From Phycisphaerae bacterium (GTDB taxonomy: Bacteria; Planctomycetota; Phycisphaerae; UBA1845): a DNA stretch of 40,182 nucleotides. The stretch covers positions 1-40,182 of the forward strand of contig JAJDDR010000483.1 of assembly GCA_029260255.1 (NCBI GenBank). Direction: 5' to 3'. The translations under genes were made by a program, and so were the position numbers. Of this stretch, positions 27,856 to 36,430 are shown in pieces; position 1 is the first letter of the stretch, and every line of letters begins with the position of its first letter. Below the pieces are notes generated by a model. That model had not been told where the DNA came from. It worked only from the letters and a program-made list of their open reading frames with translations, and did no database searches.

Positions 27856-28992
27856 ATGGCACGCTCACGATGCGTTATTGATTGGATACGCCGAAGGCAA
27901 CCGCGATGGACATTGTCGGCGGTCGCGATCCTGGCGGCCGGCGGTGCCGCGTATCCCTCGGCCGCGGACGCTCAGGTGAATATGGAAGCCCTGATCGGTG
28001 CGGCGCTCGACCAAACCAGTGATTTCGAGGTCGTCGACAAGCCTCTCGCCGAGGCGTTCCTGCTCGTGGCCGAACAGACGGGGATTGCAATCTCGATCGC
28101 ACCCGGAACGTTGGCGCTGCTTCCCGAGGGTGCGGGTACGCGCATGACGGCGCGAATGAGGAACGTTCCGCTCAGGGAAGGGATGGATCAGTTGCTCGAG
28201 CCGCTCGGTCTGCGGTATCGCATTGCGGGTGACGGTCTGCGCGTTGAAGCGGGCCATGCGCTTCGGCGTATCGGGCGTCGGGCGACGTGGGACGAGTTGG
28301 AGGCGGTTCGTTGGCTGGGCGAGGAGCTTCAACCGTCGGACGCGGAGCAATTGGACAAGCTCCGGCGGGCTCTGGAGTTCAAAGTGGGCTCGTCGCCCGA
28401 TTCGCAACGGGCATTCACGATGCTGATCGAGGCGATGCCGAAGGTGGGGGGGGAGACGATTGCCGAGTCGCTCGACGCAGCGTGCGGCGGGCTCGCATGG
28501 GCGTGGTACCCGTCGAGCGAGAAGATCGTGGTGCTGCCGGCGACTGAACACATGAAGCGCGTCTTGCGCCTCGCGGTGACACTGACGGCCAATCACCGGG
28601 CGTTGTCCGAGGTGTTGCTCGATCTTGCCGCACAGACCGGCGTAACGCTTCGTTTCGACCCCGATGCGATCGGATCGCTGCCGCGGGAGACGCAGCGCGA
28701 TTTCACCGTTCGGTTGGCCAACGTCCCGCTGGAGCAAGCGCTCGAGGTGATCAGCGGGACCACGGGGCTGGCGTTCAAGATCGAGACTGATGCGGTGCGT
28801 TTCTTCAACCCGCGGCAAGCGACTGTCACAGAGCGCGTCGCAGCCGTCCTGGTCATTCCGGGTCGCGGCGAGATTCCACTCTACGAGCGCGATCTGCCGG
28901 AGGACGTGCGCGAATCGCTGCGCGCGTTGATCGAGCGACTCGCCAAAGCAATCCCGCCGCCCGGTGATTCCGAGACAAGTGGGGACGATTGA
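27856..28992 (+). CDS. exported protein with two STN (secretin/TonB N-terminal short) domains
   Basis: A 378-residue protein with a signal peptide (TLSAVAILAAGGAAYPSAADA). It has two STN-like units. The first (about 58-133) reads KPLAEAFLLVAEQTGIAIS, then MRNVPLREGMDQLLEPLGLR. The second (about 240-317) reads ALSEVLLDLAAQTGVTLRFD, then LANVPLEQALEVISGTTGL. STN domains occur at the periplasmic face of secretins and FecA-type receptors, where they contact FecR-like anti-sigma proteins. No secretin channel or TonB barrel follows here. It lies 7 bases after the anti-sigma gene, forming a three-gene unit. Possible role: periplasmic sensor for the sigma/anti-sigma pair. Confidence 0.75.
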   Translation: MARSRCVIDWIRRRQPRWTLSAVAILAAGGAAYPSAADAQVNMEALIGAALDQTSDFEVVDKPLAEAFLLVAEQTGIAISIAPGTLALLPEGAGTRMTARMRNVPLREGMDQLLEPLGLRYRIAGDGLRVEAGHALRRIGRRATWDELEAVRWLGEELQPSDAEQLDKLRRALEFKVGSSPDSQRAFTMLIEAMPKVGGETIAESLDAACGGLAWAWYPSSEKIVVLPATEHMKRVLRLAVTLTANHRALSEVLLDLAAQTGVTLRFDPDAIGSLPRETQRDFTVRLANVPLEQALEVISGTTGLAFKIETDAVRFFNPRQATVTERVAAVLVIPGRGEIPLYERDLPEDVRESLRALIERLAKAIPPPGDSETSGDD

Positions 28993-29193
28993 GCAAGCCG
29001 AACCATGACCGCGCCGGCGTGGGCCTGCCGCCCCGCACGGGAGGCAGGCTCGCCCGCTCGTGACTGAGGGGTTACTTTGCGGTCGTTGGGGACGCCGCTA
29101 GAATGCCCCGTTGTTCGGTCCGGTTGGACCGCCCATGAGCCGTCCACCCGGACGGAGTCGCACGAGCTGCAAAACGGTGGGAGATGAATCGCA

Positions 29194-30549
29194 GTGCTTG
29201 AACGTATGGTCGCGCGACCGAACCGATGGACGGCGCTGGCCGCGGCGTGTGTGGCGATGGGTCTTGCCCCACGGGGTCTCGTCGGTGCGGCGCATTCGGC
29301 CGAAGCGCGGATCACGGTGAAGGAGCGCACGGTCGATCTGGGTCGGTTGAAAGAAGGGAACAAGGGAACCGCGAAGTTCCTGCTCGAGAATCACGGCGAC
29401 GCGGTCCTGCACATCGAGCGGGTGTTCGCGACGTGCGGATGCACCGTTCCGAAGAAGCTGTCGCCGGAGGACGCCCGCGTGCAGCCGGGCGAGTCGCTGG
29501 AGATCGAGGCAGTGTTCGACACCAAGGGTCGCCGCGGCCGGCAGCGCAAGACCGTCACGGTGCTGTCCAATGATCCGGCGGAACCGGAGTTGAAGCTCTT
29601 TCTGACCGCGGAGGTCGTCGCGCTGTTTGAGGTGCTGGTCAAGGACCGCCCCAGCCTGCGCATGGCGTTCGGCAAGCACAAGCCCGGGGATGCCGTCGAA
29701 GAGGTAATAGACCTGCTTCCGACCGAGCCGGGCTCCACGTTGTCGCTGGTCTCGCTCGATATACGCCACGCGGCGCTGACGTACGAAACGGAGGCCACCA
29801 CCAGAGACGATCGCGAGGGCGTCCGCGTGAAACTGGCTATCGATCCCGATGCGTCGGTCGGTCCGGTGTCGACCAGCCTGCTCATCTCCGCAAAGGTCGG
29901 CGACGAGCGGGCGGATTCGAGCCTGGCGCTGAGCGGCGAAGTCGTCGGCGTTCTGGCCTTCAGTCCGGCGACCATCAAGCGGTTGCAGCCGGCGCTGCCC
30001 GGCACGTCGCTGCCGCCGGTATCGGTGTCGTCGGATCTCGACCACCCGTTCGATGTTCTCTTGGTCGACGGAGGGCCTAACATCGAGGCGACCGCCGAGC
30101 GTCAATCGCCGTACAGCTATCGAATCAAACTTCGTATCGCGGAATCGGCGTCGCCCGGTCCGTTCGGTCAGTTCCTCGACATTCGAACGAGCGTTGTGGA
30201 ACAGCCGCTGGTTCGGATACCGGTGTACGCCGCGGTGCGTCCGAGAGTGCAGGTCGAGCCGCCGTTCGTTGTGCTGCAATCGGGACTCGGTAAGCATACC
30301 TCGAGACTGGTCAAGATCGCGTCGTCTTCCAACGACGCAATGGAACTCGGCACGATAGTGACGGAATCACCGTATATCACCGTCGAGCCGGCCGAATCGC
30401 CGGGACGAAAGAGCAAGACCTTCAAGCACCTGCGGATCAGTGCCGGCGGCGATGCGCCCGTGGGGATACACCAAGCGGTGGTTCGCGTCACGACGGGGCT
30501 CACCGGGCAGCGGGAAGTGTTGATACCGGTGACGCTGTTGGTTCGGTAG
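29194..30549 (+). CDS. exported DUF1573-domain protein
   Basis: A 451-residue secreted protein. After a signal peptide (WTALAAACVAMGLAPRGLVG) the DUF1573 immunoglobulin-like domain (about 40-145) shows VDLGRLKEGNKGTAKFLLEN, then the diagnostic ATCGCT motif and PGESLEIEAVFDTKGRRG. The remaining 300 residues contain further beta-sandwich units of the same general kind (ending TTGLTGQREVLIPVTLLVR). DUF1573 proteins are abundant in planctomycetes and Bacteroidetes; molecular role unknown. GTG at 29194 is preceded by GGGAGATG; ATG at 29206 in the same frame is an alternative. A 58-residue membrane protein follows. Confidence 0.82.
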   Translation: MLERMVARPNRWTALAAACVAMGLAPRGLVGAAHSAEARITVKERTVDLGRLKEGNKGTAKFLLENHGDAVLHIERVFATCGCTVPKKLSPEDARVQPGESLEIEAVFDTKGRRGRQRKTVTVLSNDPAEPELKLFLTAEVVALFEVLVKDRPSLRMAFGKHKPGDAVEEVIDLLPTEPGSTLSLVSLDIRHAALTYETEATTRDDREGVRVKLAIDPDASVGPVSTSLLISAKVGDERADSSLALSGEVVGVLAFSPATIKRLQPALPGTSLPPVSVSSDLDHPFDVLLVDGGPNIEATAERQSPYSYRIKLRIAESASPGPFGQFLDIRTSVVEQPLVRIPVYAAVRPRVQVEPPFVVLQSGLGKHTSRLVKIASSSNDAMELGTIVTESPYITVEPAESPGRKSKTFKHLRISAGGDAPVGIHQAVVRVTTGLTGQREVLIPVTLLVR

Positions 30550-30600
30550 GGTGCGCGGGAAGCCTGCGTTTCGGCTGAAGAGGCCGGTGTATGGGAGTCG

Positions 30601-30777
30601 ATGATGCCTAGAGAGCGAGATGGCGACGGGGAGCAGAACGCCCCGGAGTCCAAATGGAACGATCCGAGCATTCCGGCGGGAAACTCACCGCCGCTGCCGT
30701 CATGGCCGCTCTGGGTGTCGGCCGCGCTGTGGTGCGGCTGGACCGGCGTGCTGCTGGTGACGGCGCTCGGTCGCTAG
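30601..30777 (+). CDS. 58-residue single-pass membrane protein
   Basis: Small ORF not long enough for usual cut-offs: 58 residues, starting MMPRERDGDGEQ. The middle is WNDPSIPAGNSPPLPSWPLW and the hydrophobic C-terminal segment is VSAALWCGWTGVLLVTALGR. GGGAG lies 4 bases before the ATG at 30601. The Pro/Trp-rich PPLPSWPLW box before a single helix resembles small planctomycete membrane proteins of unknown function. It lies 51 bases after the DUF1573 gene, probably co-transcribed. Confidence 0.65.
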   Translation: MMPRERDGDGEQNAPESKWNDPSIPAGNSPPLPSWPLWVSAALWCGWTGVLLVTALGR

Positions 30778-30913
30778 CGTGGTGGTGTCTCGAAAATGAC
30801 ACCGTTATTCTGAACCGAGCCGCGACCGTGAGGGAGCGGTCCCGAGTGTGCCTCCGCGTGTCCCCTCTCTTACGGTCGGGGCTTGAAACAATGCCATCTC
30901 TGATGGGGCGTCC

Positions 30914-32722
30914 ATGGCCGGCGGTGTTCAGGAAGCGACGGAGCGAACGGCGTTCACCGACAACATCTCCGCGTTGCGATCGCGCCGGCCCGATCTAGCG
31001 GATCGGCTGGCGGGCGTAGCGATTCCCGCAACCGCCACCCCGGCGGTCGCGCGGGACGGCACGGCGACTTTTCGATTGGTCGATCAGGACGGTTCCCCGC
31101 GATGGCTCGGGCGGACGTCGACGCCCGCGGTCCGCGCCGCGGCGTTGGTGGAGGGGTACGGCGCCGAGAGCGGCAATGTTCTGCTTCCCGCGATGGGCAG
31201 CGGGATGGAGGTTGTCGCGTTGCTCGATCACCTGGCGTGCCATGCGGCCGTGTTCGTCCACGAGCCGGATGTGGTCGCTCTTCGGTTGGTGCTTGCGGTT
31301 CGCGATTTCTCGGGAGCCCTGCGTGCGGGGCGCTTGGTCATCCTCTCGTCGGCGGACGCCGCAGAGGCGCTGGTCGGGTTTTTCAATGACGCGCCCGGAT
31401 ACGAGTTTCCGCAGAAACTCCTGATATTGCCGGACATCGATGACTCGGTGATCACGGCGCTTCGCACATCGTTGGAGCACGCTTCCCGGCGGGTCGGTCA
31501 GATGCAACTCGCATACGTGGCACAACGACGTGCCGCGCTCGGCGCTCGCGCGCGGAACCGGGCGGGCTTGAACTGTATTGGAATCAGCACGATCGATCCG
31601 AGGTCGACGGCAATGGAGGCGGTCCGGTCTCTGGCCGATGCGTCGCGCGATTCGGGCCTGACGGCGGTGGCCAACACGCCCGACGCACCGGATAAGTGCC
31701 ACACTTCGGCACTAATTGGCGCGATCGACAATACCGCCGCGGACGGGGCGGTGCTGGTGAACTGCGGGTGGGGTCCGCTGGCGCAACACATGCCCGCGGA
31801 CTTCCCGGCGGTGAGCTGGCTCCTGCCCGACACGCGACTGATCGCCGGAATGACGGACGGGTTTGGGAACCGCCACGCCGTAATGGCGTCAACCGCGGCG
31901 TTGCGTGCCGCCGCGATCGAAGCCGGCGCACGCGCGGATCGCGTGGCGATGCTCGACGTGGGGTTCGATGCCACCGTGTTTCGACCGGTCGACACGCCGG
32001 AGGCCGATCGGTTCGACGTTGCGTTCTTCGGTGATATCGCCAACCTCGAGCCGGAGCCGTTGGGGATCACCCTGGCGAGCCAGGTGTGCGTGTGGAAGCA
32101 CCTCCGCCTGGAGGCGGCCGACAGGTTGAACGCGCCCGCGGATCGAGTGCTCAAAGCCGCCGAGCGCGCGAGCGGAGTTCGCCTCGGTGACGACCACATT
32201 CGGCGCGAGTTTCTCCGGCTGACCGACGGGATGATCATGCCGACGATGGTGAAACGCGCGCTGGTCCAGGCGTTGCTTGATGCGGGTTTCGACGTTCGGA
32301 TCTTCGGAAGCGGGTGGCAGTACAGCCGCGTTCCCGCGCCGGTTGTACGCGACGCGCCGAGCACGCCCGCCGCGCGCAACGAGGTCTACAACGCCGCCCG
32401 GGCATGTATCAGTCCATCGTGCGATCATGAATCGGCACGAGCGTGCCTGGAGGTCGCCCTCACCGGGGGCTGTTCGTTCTTTCACGCGCCGCACGACCTC
32501 CCGCCTGCCGATCACGCGCGGCGCTCCGACGCGGTGGCGGTTCTGCCTTCGTTTGTGACGCCGCGGGAGATGTGCGCGTCGGTCAAACGCCATCTTCGCG
32601 GTGACGTCGGGATGACCGAGGCTTGCCGGCGTGCCGGCGACATCGTGCGCCAGCGGCACCTCCTCAGTCACAGGTTTGCCGAGATCCGCGCGGCGCTTGC
32701 ACGATTGATCAGCACGTCGTAA
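30914..32722 (+). CDS. glycosyltransferase: Maf-like N-terminus fused to CgeB-like C-terminus
   Basis: A 602-residue cytoplasmic protein, first of a four-gene cluster. Residues about 80-145 (AMGSGMEVVALLDHLACHAA, FVHEPDVVALRLVLAVRDFS, LRAGRLVIL) follow the pattern of the Maf/DUF115 N-terminal domain seen in the gene at 4996. The central and C-terminal parts resemble CgeB/GT-B spore-type glycosyltransferases. These include VAMLDVGFDATVFRP, RFDVAFFGDIANLEPEPLGI, FDVRIFGSGWQYS and NAARACISPSCDHESARACL (donor-side acidic patch) with EVALTGGCSFFH. ATG at 30914 is chosen. The next gene starts after 10 bases. The combination suggests glycosylation of a surface protein or glycan; donor unknown. Confidence 0.65.
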   Translation: MAGGVQEATERTAFTDNISALRSRRPDLADRLAGVAIPATATPAVARDGTATFRLVDQDGSPRWLGRTSTPAVRAAALVEGYGAESGNVLLPAMGSGMEVVALLDHLACHAAVFVHEPDVVALRLVLAVRDFSGALRAGRLVILSSADAAEALVGFFNDAPGYEFPQKLLILPDIDDSVITALRTSLEHASRRVGQMQLAYVAQRRAALGARARNRAGLNCIGISTIDPRSTAMEAVRSLADASRDSGLTAVANTPDAPDKCHTSALIGAIDNTAADGAVLVNCGWGPLAQHMPADFPAVSWLLPDTRLIAGMTDGFGNRHAVMASTAALRAAAIEAGARADRVAMLDVGFDATVFRPVDTPEADRFDVAFFGDIANLEPEPLGITLASQVCVWKHLRLEAADRLNAPADRVLKAAERASGVRLGDDHIRREFLRLTDGMIMPTMVKRALVQALLDAGFDVRIFGSGWQYSRVPAPVVRDAPSTPAARNEVYNAARACISPSCDHESARACLEVALTGGCSFFHAPHDLPPADHARRSDAVAVLPSFVTPREMCASVKRHLRGDVGMTEACRRAGDIVRQRHLLSHRFAEIRAALARLISTS

Positions 32723-32732
32723 TACCACAACC

Positions 32733-34016
32733 ATGAGCGATCACGATCAGGCTTGCATGCCAGGCGAGGAGGCGAGCCGTGCGCGCTTGCCTCTCTTGGT
32801 GGCCGTCGTTCTGATCGTGGGTGTCCACTTCGCCGGGCGGGTGGGCGCGTTCTGTTCGCCGATTCACGCCGACAGCTACGCCTACGGCACCGTCGGGTAT
32901 CGTCTGGCGCAAGGCGAGGTGTTCTATCGCGACGTCAGCGACGTGAAGCCGCCGGGTTTGTACTTCCTCTATGCGCTCTTTTACGCGTTCCTTCCCGCGG
33001 GGCGGGTGACGATGATCCCGGCCGACACACTCTTCGGGCTTCTCGGGTATTGGGCGGTTTTTCTGCTGGGTAGGGACCTCTACGGGCGATCGGTCGGCGT
33101 CGTGGTCGCCGTGATGGCGGCCTTGATCGTGAACTTCTTCATCGTGATGGACTTCATAACGGACGCGTTCGGACTGGCTGAGGCGTTCATGATCTTCCCG
33201 CTGGCGATGGCCGCACGCAGCTACCTTCGTGGAACGACGGGAACGCGGGGAGCGCCGTTTCTCTGGTGCGGTCTTTGGCTTGGCATGGCCTTCGCGATCA
33301 AGCAGACGGCGCTGCCGCTGGCCGGGGCGATCGCGTTGCACTGGACCGCCCGCTGGGTGGCGCGCCAAAGCTCCTTCGGGTGTTGGCTTCGCGGCGCGCG
33401 GTCGATGCTCGTGGGGATGGTGATCGCGGTGATGCCGATGGTCATCATGGTGGTCGCCCAGGGAACGTGGCGACGGGCGCTCGAGCTTCTGGGTCCGGCC
33501 GCGGCGGGTATGCTCGCTCGTGAGTCGGCGTGGCCGACGCAGTGGAGCTACGTGTTGCCCCTCTGGGTACCGCTGGTGTGGTGCGTGTTGGCGATCATCT
33601 GGTGGGCGGAGCGTGGCGTGCGGTCGCGACGCGTCGCATCGGTGGCGCCGGGAGACCTGACGTTCTTGTTGGTCTGGTGCGCCGCTGAGTGCGTGATGCT
33701 GGTCTATCTGCCGCTTCGCGCGTTTCACTATTATGTACTTTCGTCGCTGCCCGTGGTGATTCTGTCGGGCGCATTCTGGAAACTGTTGATGGAGACCCTG
33801 CGGAATCACGCGCGGCGGGTGATGGTGTGTGGCGTTGCGGCCGCGGCGGTGTTCTCGATGGCGTTCGTTCGTCTGATTCCAGATATGATCGTGCCCGCCG
33901 CGATCGCGCGATACCGTCTCTACGACGCGACCGCGGACAGGGCGCACTTCGAGAAGGTGCTGTCGTTGAAGATAAACACGTTCGGCGCGCCGCCGCCGCC
34001 GCCGAAGGCCGATTGA
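32733..34016 (+). CDS. GT39-like (ArnT/PMT superfamily) polytopic glycosyltransferase, copy A
   Basis: A 427-residue inner-membrane protein with about ten transmembrane helices. The first periplasmic loop reads ADSYAYGTVGYRLAQGEVFY, then RDVSDVKPPG, the usual acidic/KPPG signature of GT-C lipid-linked sugar transferases. A conserved FAIKQTALPL lies near residue 190. It is about 40% alike by eye to the product at 35065-36369 through the whole length (shared GVHxAGRVGA, YRDxSDxKPPGL, KQTALPL, LLPLWVP-type segments), so the two are tandem duplicates separated by one gene. Proline-rich tail APPPPPKAD. Likely role: transfer of sugar from an undecaprenyl/polyprenyl phosphate carrier to an envelope target. 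Confidence 0.75.
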   Translation: MSDHDQACMPGEEASRARLPLLVAVVLIVGVHFAGRVGAFCSPIHADSYAYGTVGYRLAQGEVFYRDVSDVKPPGLYFLYALFYAFLPAGRVTMIPADTLFGLLGYWAVFLLGRDLYGRSVGVVVAVMAALIVNFFIVMDFITDAFGLAEAFMIFPLAMAARSYLRGTTGTRGAPFLWCGLWLGMAFAIKQTALPLAGAIALHWTARWVARQSSFGCWLRGARSMLVGMVIAVMPMVIMVVAQGTWRRALELLGPAAAGMLARESAWPTQWSYVLPLWVPLVWCVLAIIWWAERGVRSRRVASVAPGDLTFLLVWCAAECVMLVYLPLRAFHYYVLSSLPVVILSGAFWKLLMETLRNHARRVMVCGVAAAAVFSMAFVRLIPDMIVPAAIARYRLYDATADRAHFEKVLSLKINTFGAPPPPPKAD

Positions 34017-34024
34017 GAGTGCAC

Positions 34025-35068
34025 ATGACCGGCGGACGGAACGAACTTCACGAGGACCGACCGGTGTTGCGGGTGGTCGCGCTTCTCGCGAGCTGCGGGT
34101 GGATCGCGGCCATCGTGGTCGCGCGGCGCGGAACGAATCTCGCGACGGACGATCAGTCGCTGGCCATGTCGGTCGCGGCGGCGGTGGTGATCGGCGTGTC
34201 GTTTGTGGCGGCGACGTTGCTGCTGTCCGGTGTTTTGCTTGCGGGTGGCGCGGCACGACGACGCGACGGCGCTCTCGTGGCGGGGATTCTGTTCTCGGTA
34301 ACGATTTCGGGGTTGATCGCCGACGGACGGCTCGTCGCGTGGGATGCGGCGGCCGGGTTTCTCGCCCTCGCGGGAGCCACGGTGGTCCTCTGGACGCCGA
34401 GTCGTTGGATCGGCGCGCTGCTGATCGGCGCGGCGTGCGGCCTTGCGCCGCTGTGTGCATCCGCGCTGAGTGTGTTGCTCCTCGTTGGTCGCGGTGGGCA
34501 TCGGATTGCGGGAGCGCTCGCGGCGGTGGTCGTCGGGGTTGGTGTCTGTGTGGTGATTCAGTCGGTGACGGGGCGGACGCCGGGCGAGAGTCTGACCGTG
34601 GGGGACGACGTCATGCGGATCGGGCCGCAGAACCTGTGGCGATTCGTGGCGTCGTGGCTCGATCTGGTTACGCCCGTGTTGGTTCTCGCGCTGATCGCGG
34701 CGGCGGACCGGTTCTTCAGTCCGGAAGCCGGCGACACCGACGATGCCGCAAGTGACGTCTCGCAGCCAGACGGCATCTCTCCGGGACGCTACACGGGCGC
34801 CGGTGCGCTGACGGTTTGGCTGGCCGTCAACGCGGCGGTTGCGTTGCTGCTTTCGCGCGCAATCGTGGGACACGGCTTCTTGCTGGTGTTGCCGGCGTTT
34901 CTGCTGGCGGCGGCCGGTTGGCGTGCGGTGTGCTGCCTGCCGTTTGATCGTTCGGACTTGACGCTGTCGCTGTTCTCCGCGCTGTGTCGGGCGATGCCAT
35001 TTGCCTTGCTGTGGGTGCCGTTTCGCAAGGCGGGAGAGATCGTGTTGGTGGCCTGGTACGGATCATGA
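34025..35068 (+). CDS. polytopic membrane protein of unknown function
   Basis: A 347-residue protein, mostly hydrophobic, with about eight to ten transmembrane segments (for example MSVAAAVVIGVSFVAATLLL, GALLIGAACGLAPLCASALS, VWLAVNAAVALLLSRAIVG). One loop is acidic (DTDDAASDVSQPDGIS). No catalytic signature such as the D-x-Y/KPPG loop of its neighbours is seen, though overall composition and position suggest a diverged GT-C-like or accessory membrane protein. ATG at 34025 (or GTG two codons earlier) starts 8 bases after copy A. Its stop overlaps the start of copy B as ATGA, so all three are coupled. Confidence 0.65.
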   Translation: MTGGRNELHEDRPVLRVVALLASCGWIAAIVVARRGTNLATDDQSLAMSVAAAVVIGVSFVAATLLLSGVLLAGGAARRRDGALVAGILFSVTISGLIADGRLVAWDAAAGFLALAGATVVLWTPSRWIGALLIGAACGLAPLCASALSVLLLVGRGGHRIAGALAAVVVGVGVCVVIQSVTGRTPGESLTVGDDVMRIGPQNLWRFVASWLDLVTPVLVLALIAAADRFFSPEAGDTDDAASDVSQPDGISPGRYTGAGALTVWLAVNAAVALLLSRAIVGHGFLLVLPAFLLAAAGWRAVCCLPFDRSDLTLSLFSALCRAMPFALLWVPFRKAGEIVLVAWYGS

Positions 35069-36369
35069 ACGGCGCCGGGATCAACGGGCTGGATGGGAAA
35101 GAGGTTTGTGGGACGCGGGGTCGAGCATGTGTGATCGCGGCGGCCGTCGCGCTGATCGTCGGAGTGCATATCGCGGGGCGGGTCGGGGCGTACTGCTCGC
35201 CGCTGAGTTCGGATGACAGTTACATATTCGCCGGCTTCGGCTGCCGGATGGCGCATGGCGATGTTCTCTATCGCGACATGAGCGACATCAAGCCGCCGGG
35301 GCTCTTCATGGTGTACGGGTTGGTGTACCGCGTCGCGCCGGCGGTGCGCGCGGCCGTCGTTCCGGTCGAGACGGTGTTCCTACTCCTAGGCTATGCGGCG
35401 GTGTACTACGCCGCTGCGGAGGCGTTCGGCAGACGAGCGGCGCTCGCCGTGACGGTCCTGTCGGCGCTGACCATCAACTACTTCTCCGTGACCGGCGTCG
35501 CCATTGTGGGGTTCGGCGTCGCGGAGAACTTCATGGTCTTTCCCGCGGCGGCCACGGCTTGGATGTATGTGCGGGCGTTGCGGACGGGACGAGAAGGAGC
35601 GTTGCTCGCGGCGGGCGTTTTCATGGGCGTGGGCACGTGCCTCAAGCAGACGGCGCTGCCGTTGGTCGTCGCGCTGACCATTCACTGGACGCTTGTGATG
35701 TTGATTCGTCGGCGTTCAACGGCGCGTTGGATTCGGGGGCTGCTTCGGATGTTCCTCGGCGGTTGCATCGGCTGGGCGCCCGCCATCGCCCTGCTGGCGA
35801 TGCAGGGGACGCTGCTCACTGCGGTGCGGCTGCTGACATCGGATGCGGGTGCGATGCTTGCGCGCGGGTGCGCCTGGCCTGACGAGTGGCGGGACGTATT
35901 GCCCTTGTGGGTGCCGATGGTTTGGGCGGCTTGGGCGCTGGCGCGGCGGATTGAGTGCGGCGTTCGCGGTGAGTCGATGATGGAGACCGGGTCTGCGCGC
36001 GTCGTGACCTTCTTGATGCTGTGGACCGCGGCGGAGGTCGTGATGCTGTGGCGGCTGCCGCTGCGCTCGCCGCATTACTACGTGGTTTCCTGCGTGCCGT
36101 TCATGCTGCTGGCGGGTGTGCCGATCGCGGCGTTCGGCAGGAGTGTCACCAAAATGGCACCCAGAGCGCGGACCGTGGCGTGGTCCGTGGCCGTGGTTCT
36201 TTCGGGCGTTTTTCTGCGACCTGTCGTGGATGAAATCGTGCCCCGCGCCATCGGAGCCTATCGCAGTTACGATTGGGCGGAGGAGCAGCGGCGTTTCGAC
36301 GAGGCACTCGATTGGGGTCCGATCCACTTCGGGCGGGGGGATCCGTTCATCGCGGAGCTGGAGCGGTGA
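35065..36369 (+). CDS. GT39-like (ArnT/PMT superfamily) polytopic glycosyltransferase, copy B
   Basis: A 434-residue paralogue of the product at 32733-34016. It keeps the loop DDSYIFAGFGCRMAHGDVLY, then RDMSDIKPPG, a CLKQTALPL segment and DVLPLWVPMVW, and ends in a soluble tail. The last part (FGRGDPFIAELER) differs from copy A's proline-rich end. ATG at 35065 overlaps the previous stop (ATGA), indicating translational coupling. It is the last gene of the glycan cluster and converges on the minus-strand gene ending at 36431; no clear terminator was found in the 61-base gap. Confidence 0.75.
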   Translation: MNGAGINGLDGKEVCGTRGRACVIAAAVALIVGVHIAGRVGAYCSPLSSDDSYIFAGFGCRMAHGDVLYRDMSDIKPPGLFMVYGLVYRVAPAVRAAVVPVETVFLLLGYAAVYYAAAEAFGRRAALAVTVLSALTINYFSVTGVAIVGFGVAENFMVFPAAATAWMYVRALRTGREGALLAAGVFMGVGTCLKQTALPLVVALTIHWTLVMLIRRRSTARWIRGLLRMFLGGCIGWAPAIALLAMQGTLLTAVRLLTSDAGAMLARGCAWPDEWRDVLPLWVPMVWAAWALARRIECGVRGESMMETGSARVVTFLMLWTAAEVVMLWRLPLRSPHYYVVSCVPFMLLAGVPIAAFGRSVTKMAPRARTVAWSVAVVLSGVFLRPVVDEIVPRAIGAYRSYDWAEEQRRFDEALDWGPIHFGRGDPFIAELER

Positions 36370-36430
36370 GCCGCGGACGGATCGAGGAATGACGGGTTGC
36401 GGCGAATCGATCGCATTCAACGAACCGAGT

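Noticed and set aside
32709-34460. 583-codon minus-strand frame opposite the GT39-like genes
   Set aside because: Arg/His/Pro-rich shadow of polytopic membrane genes.
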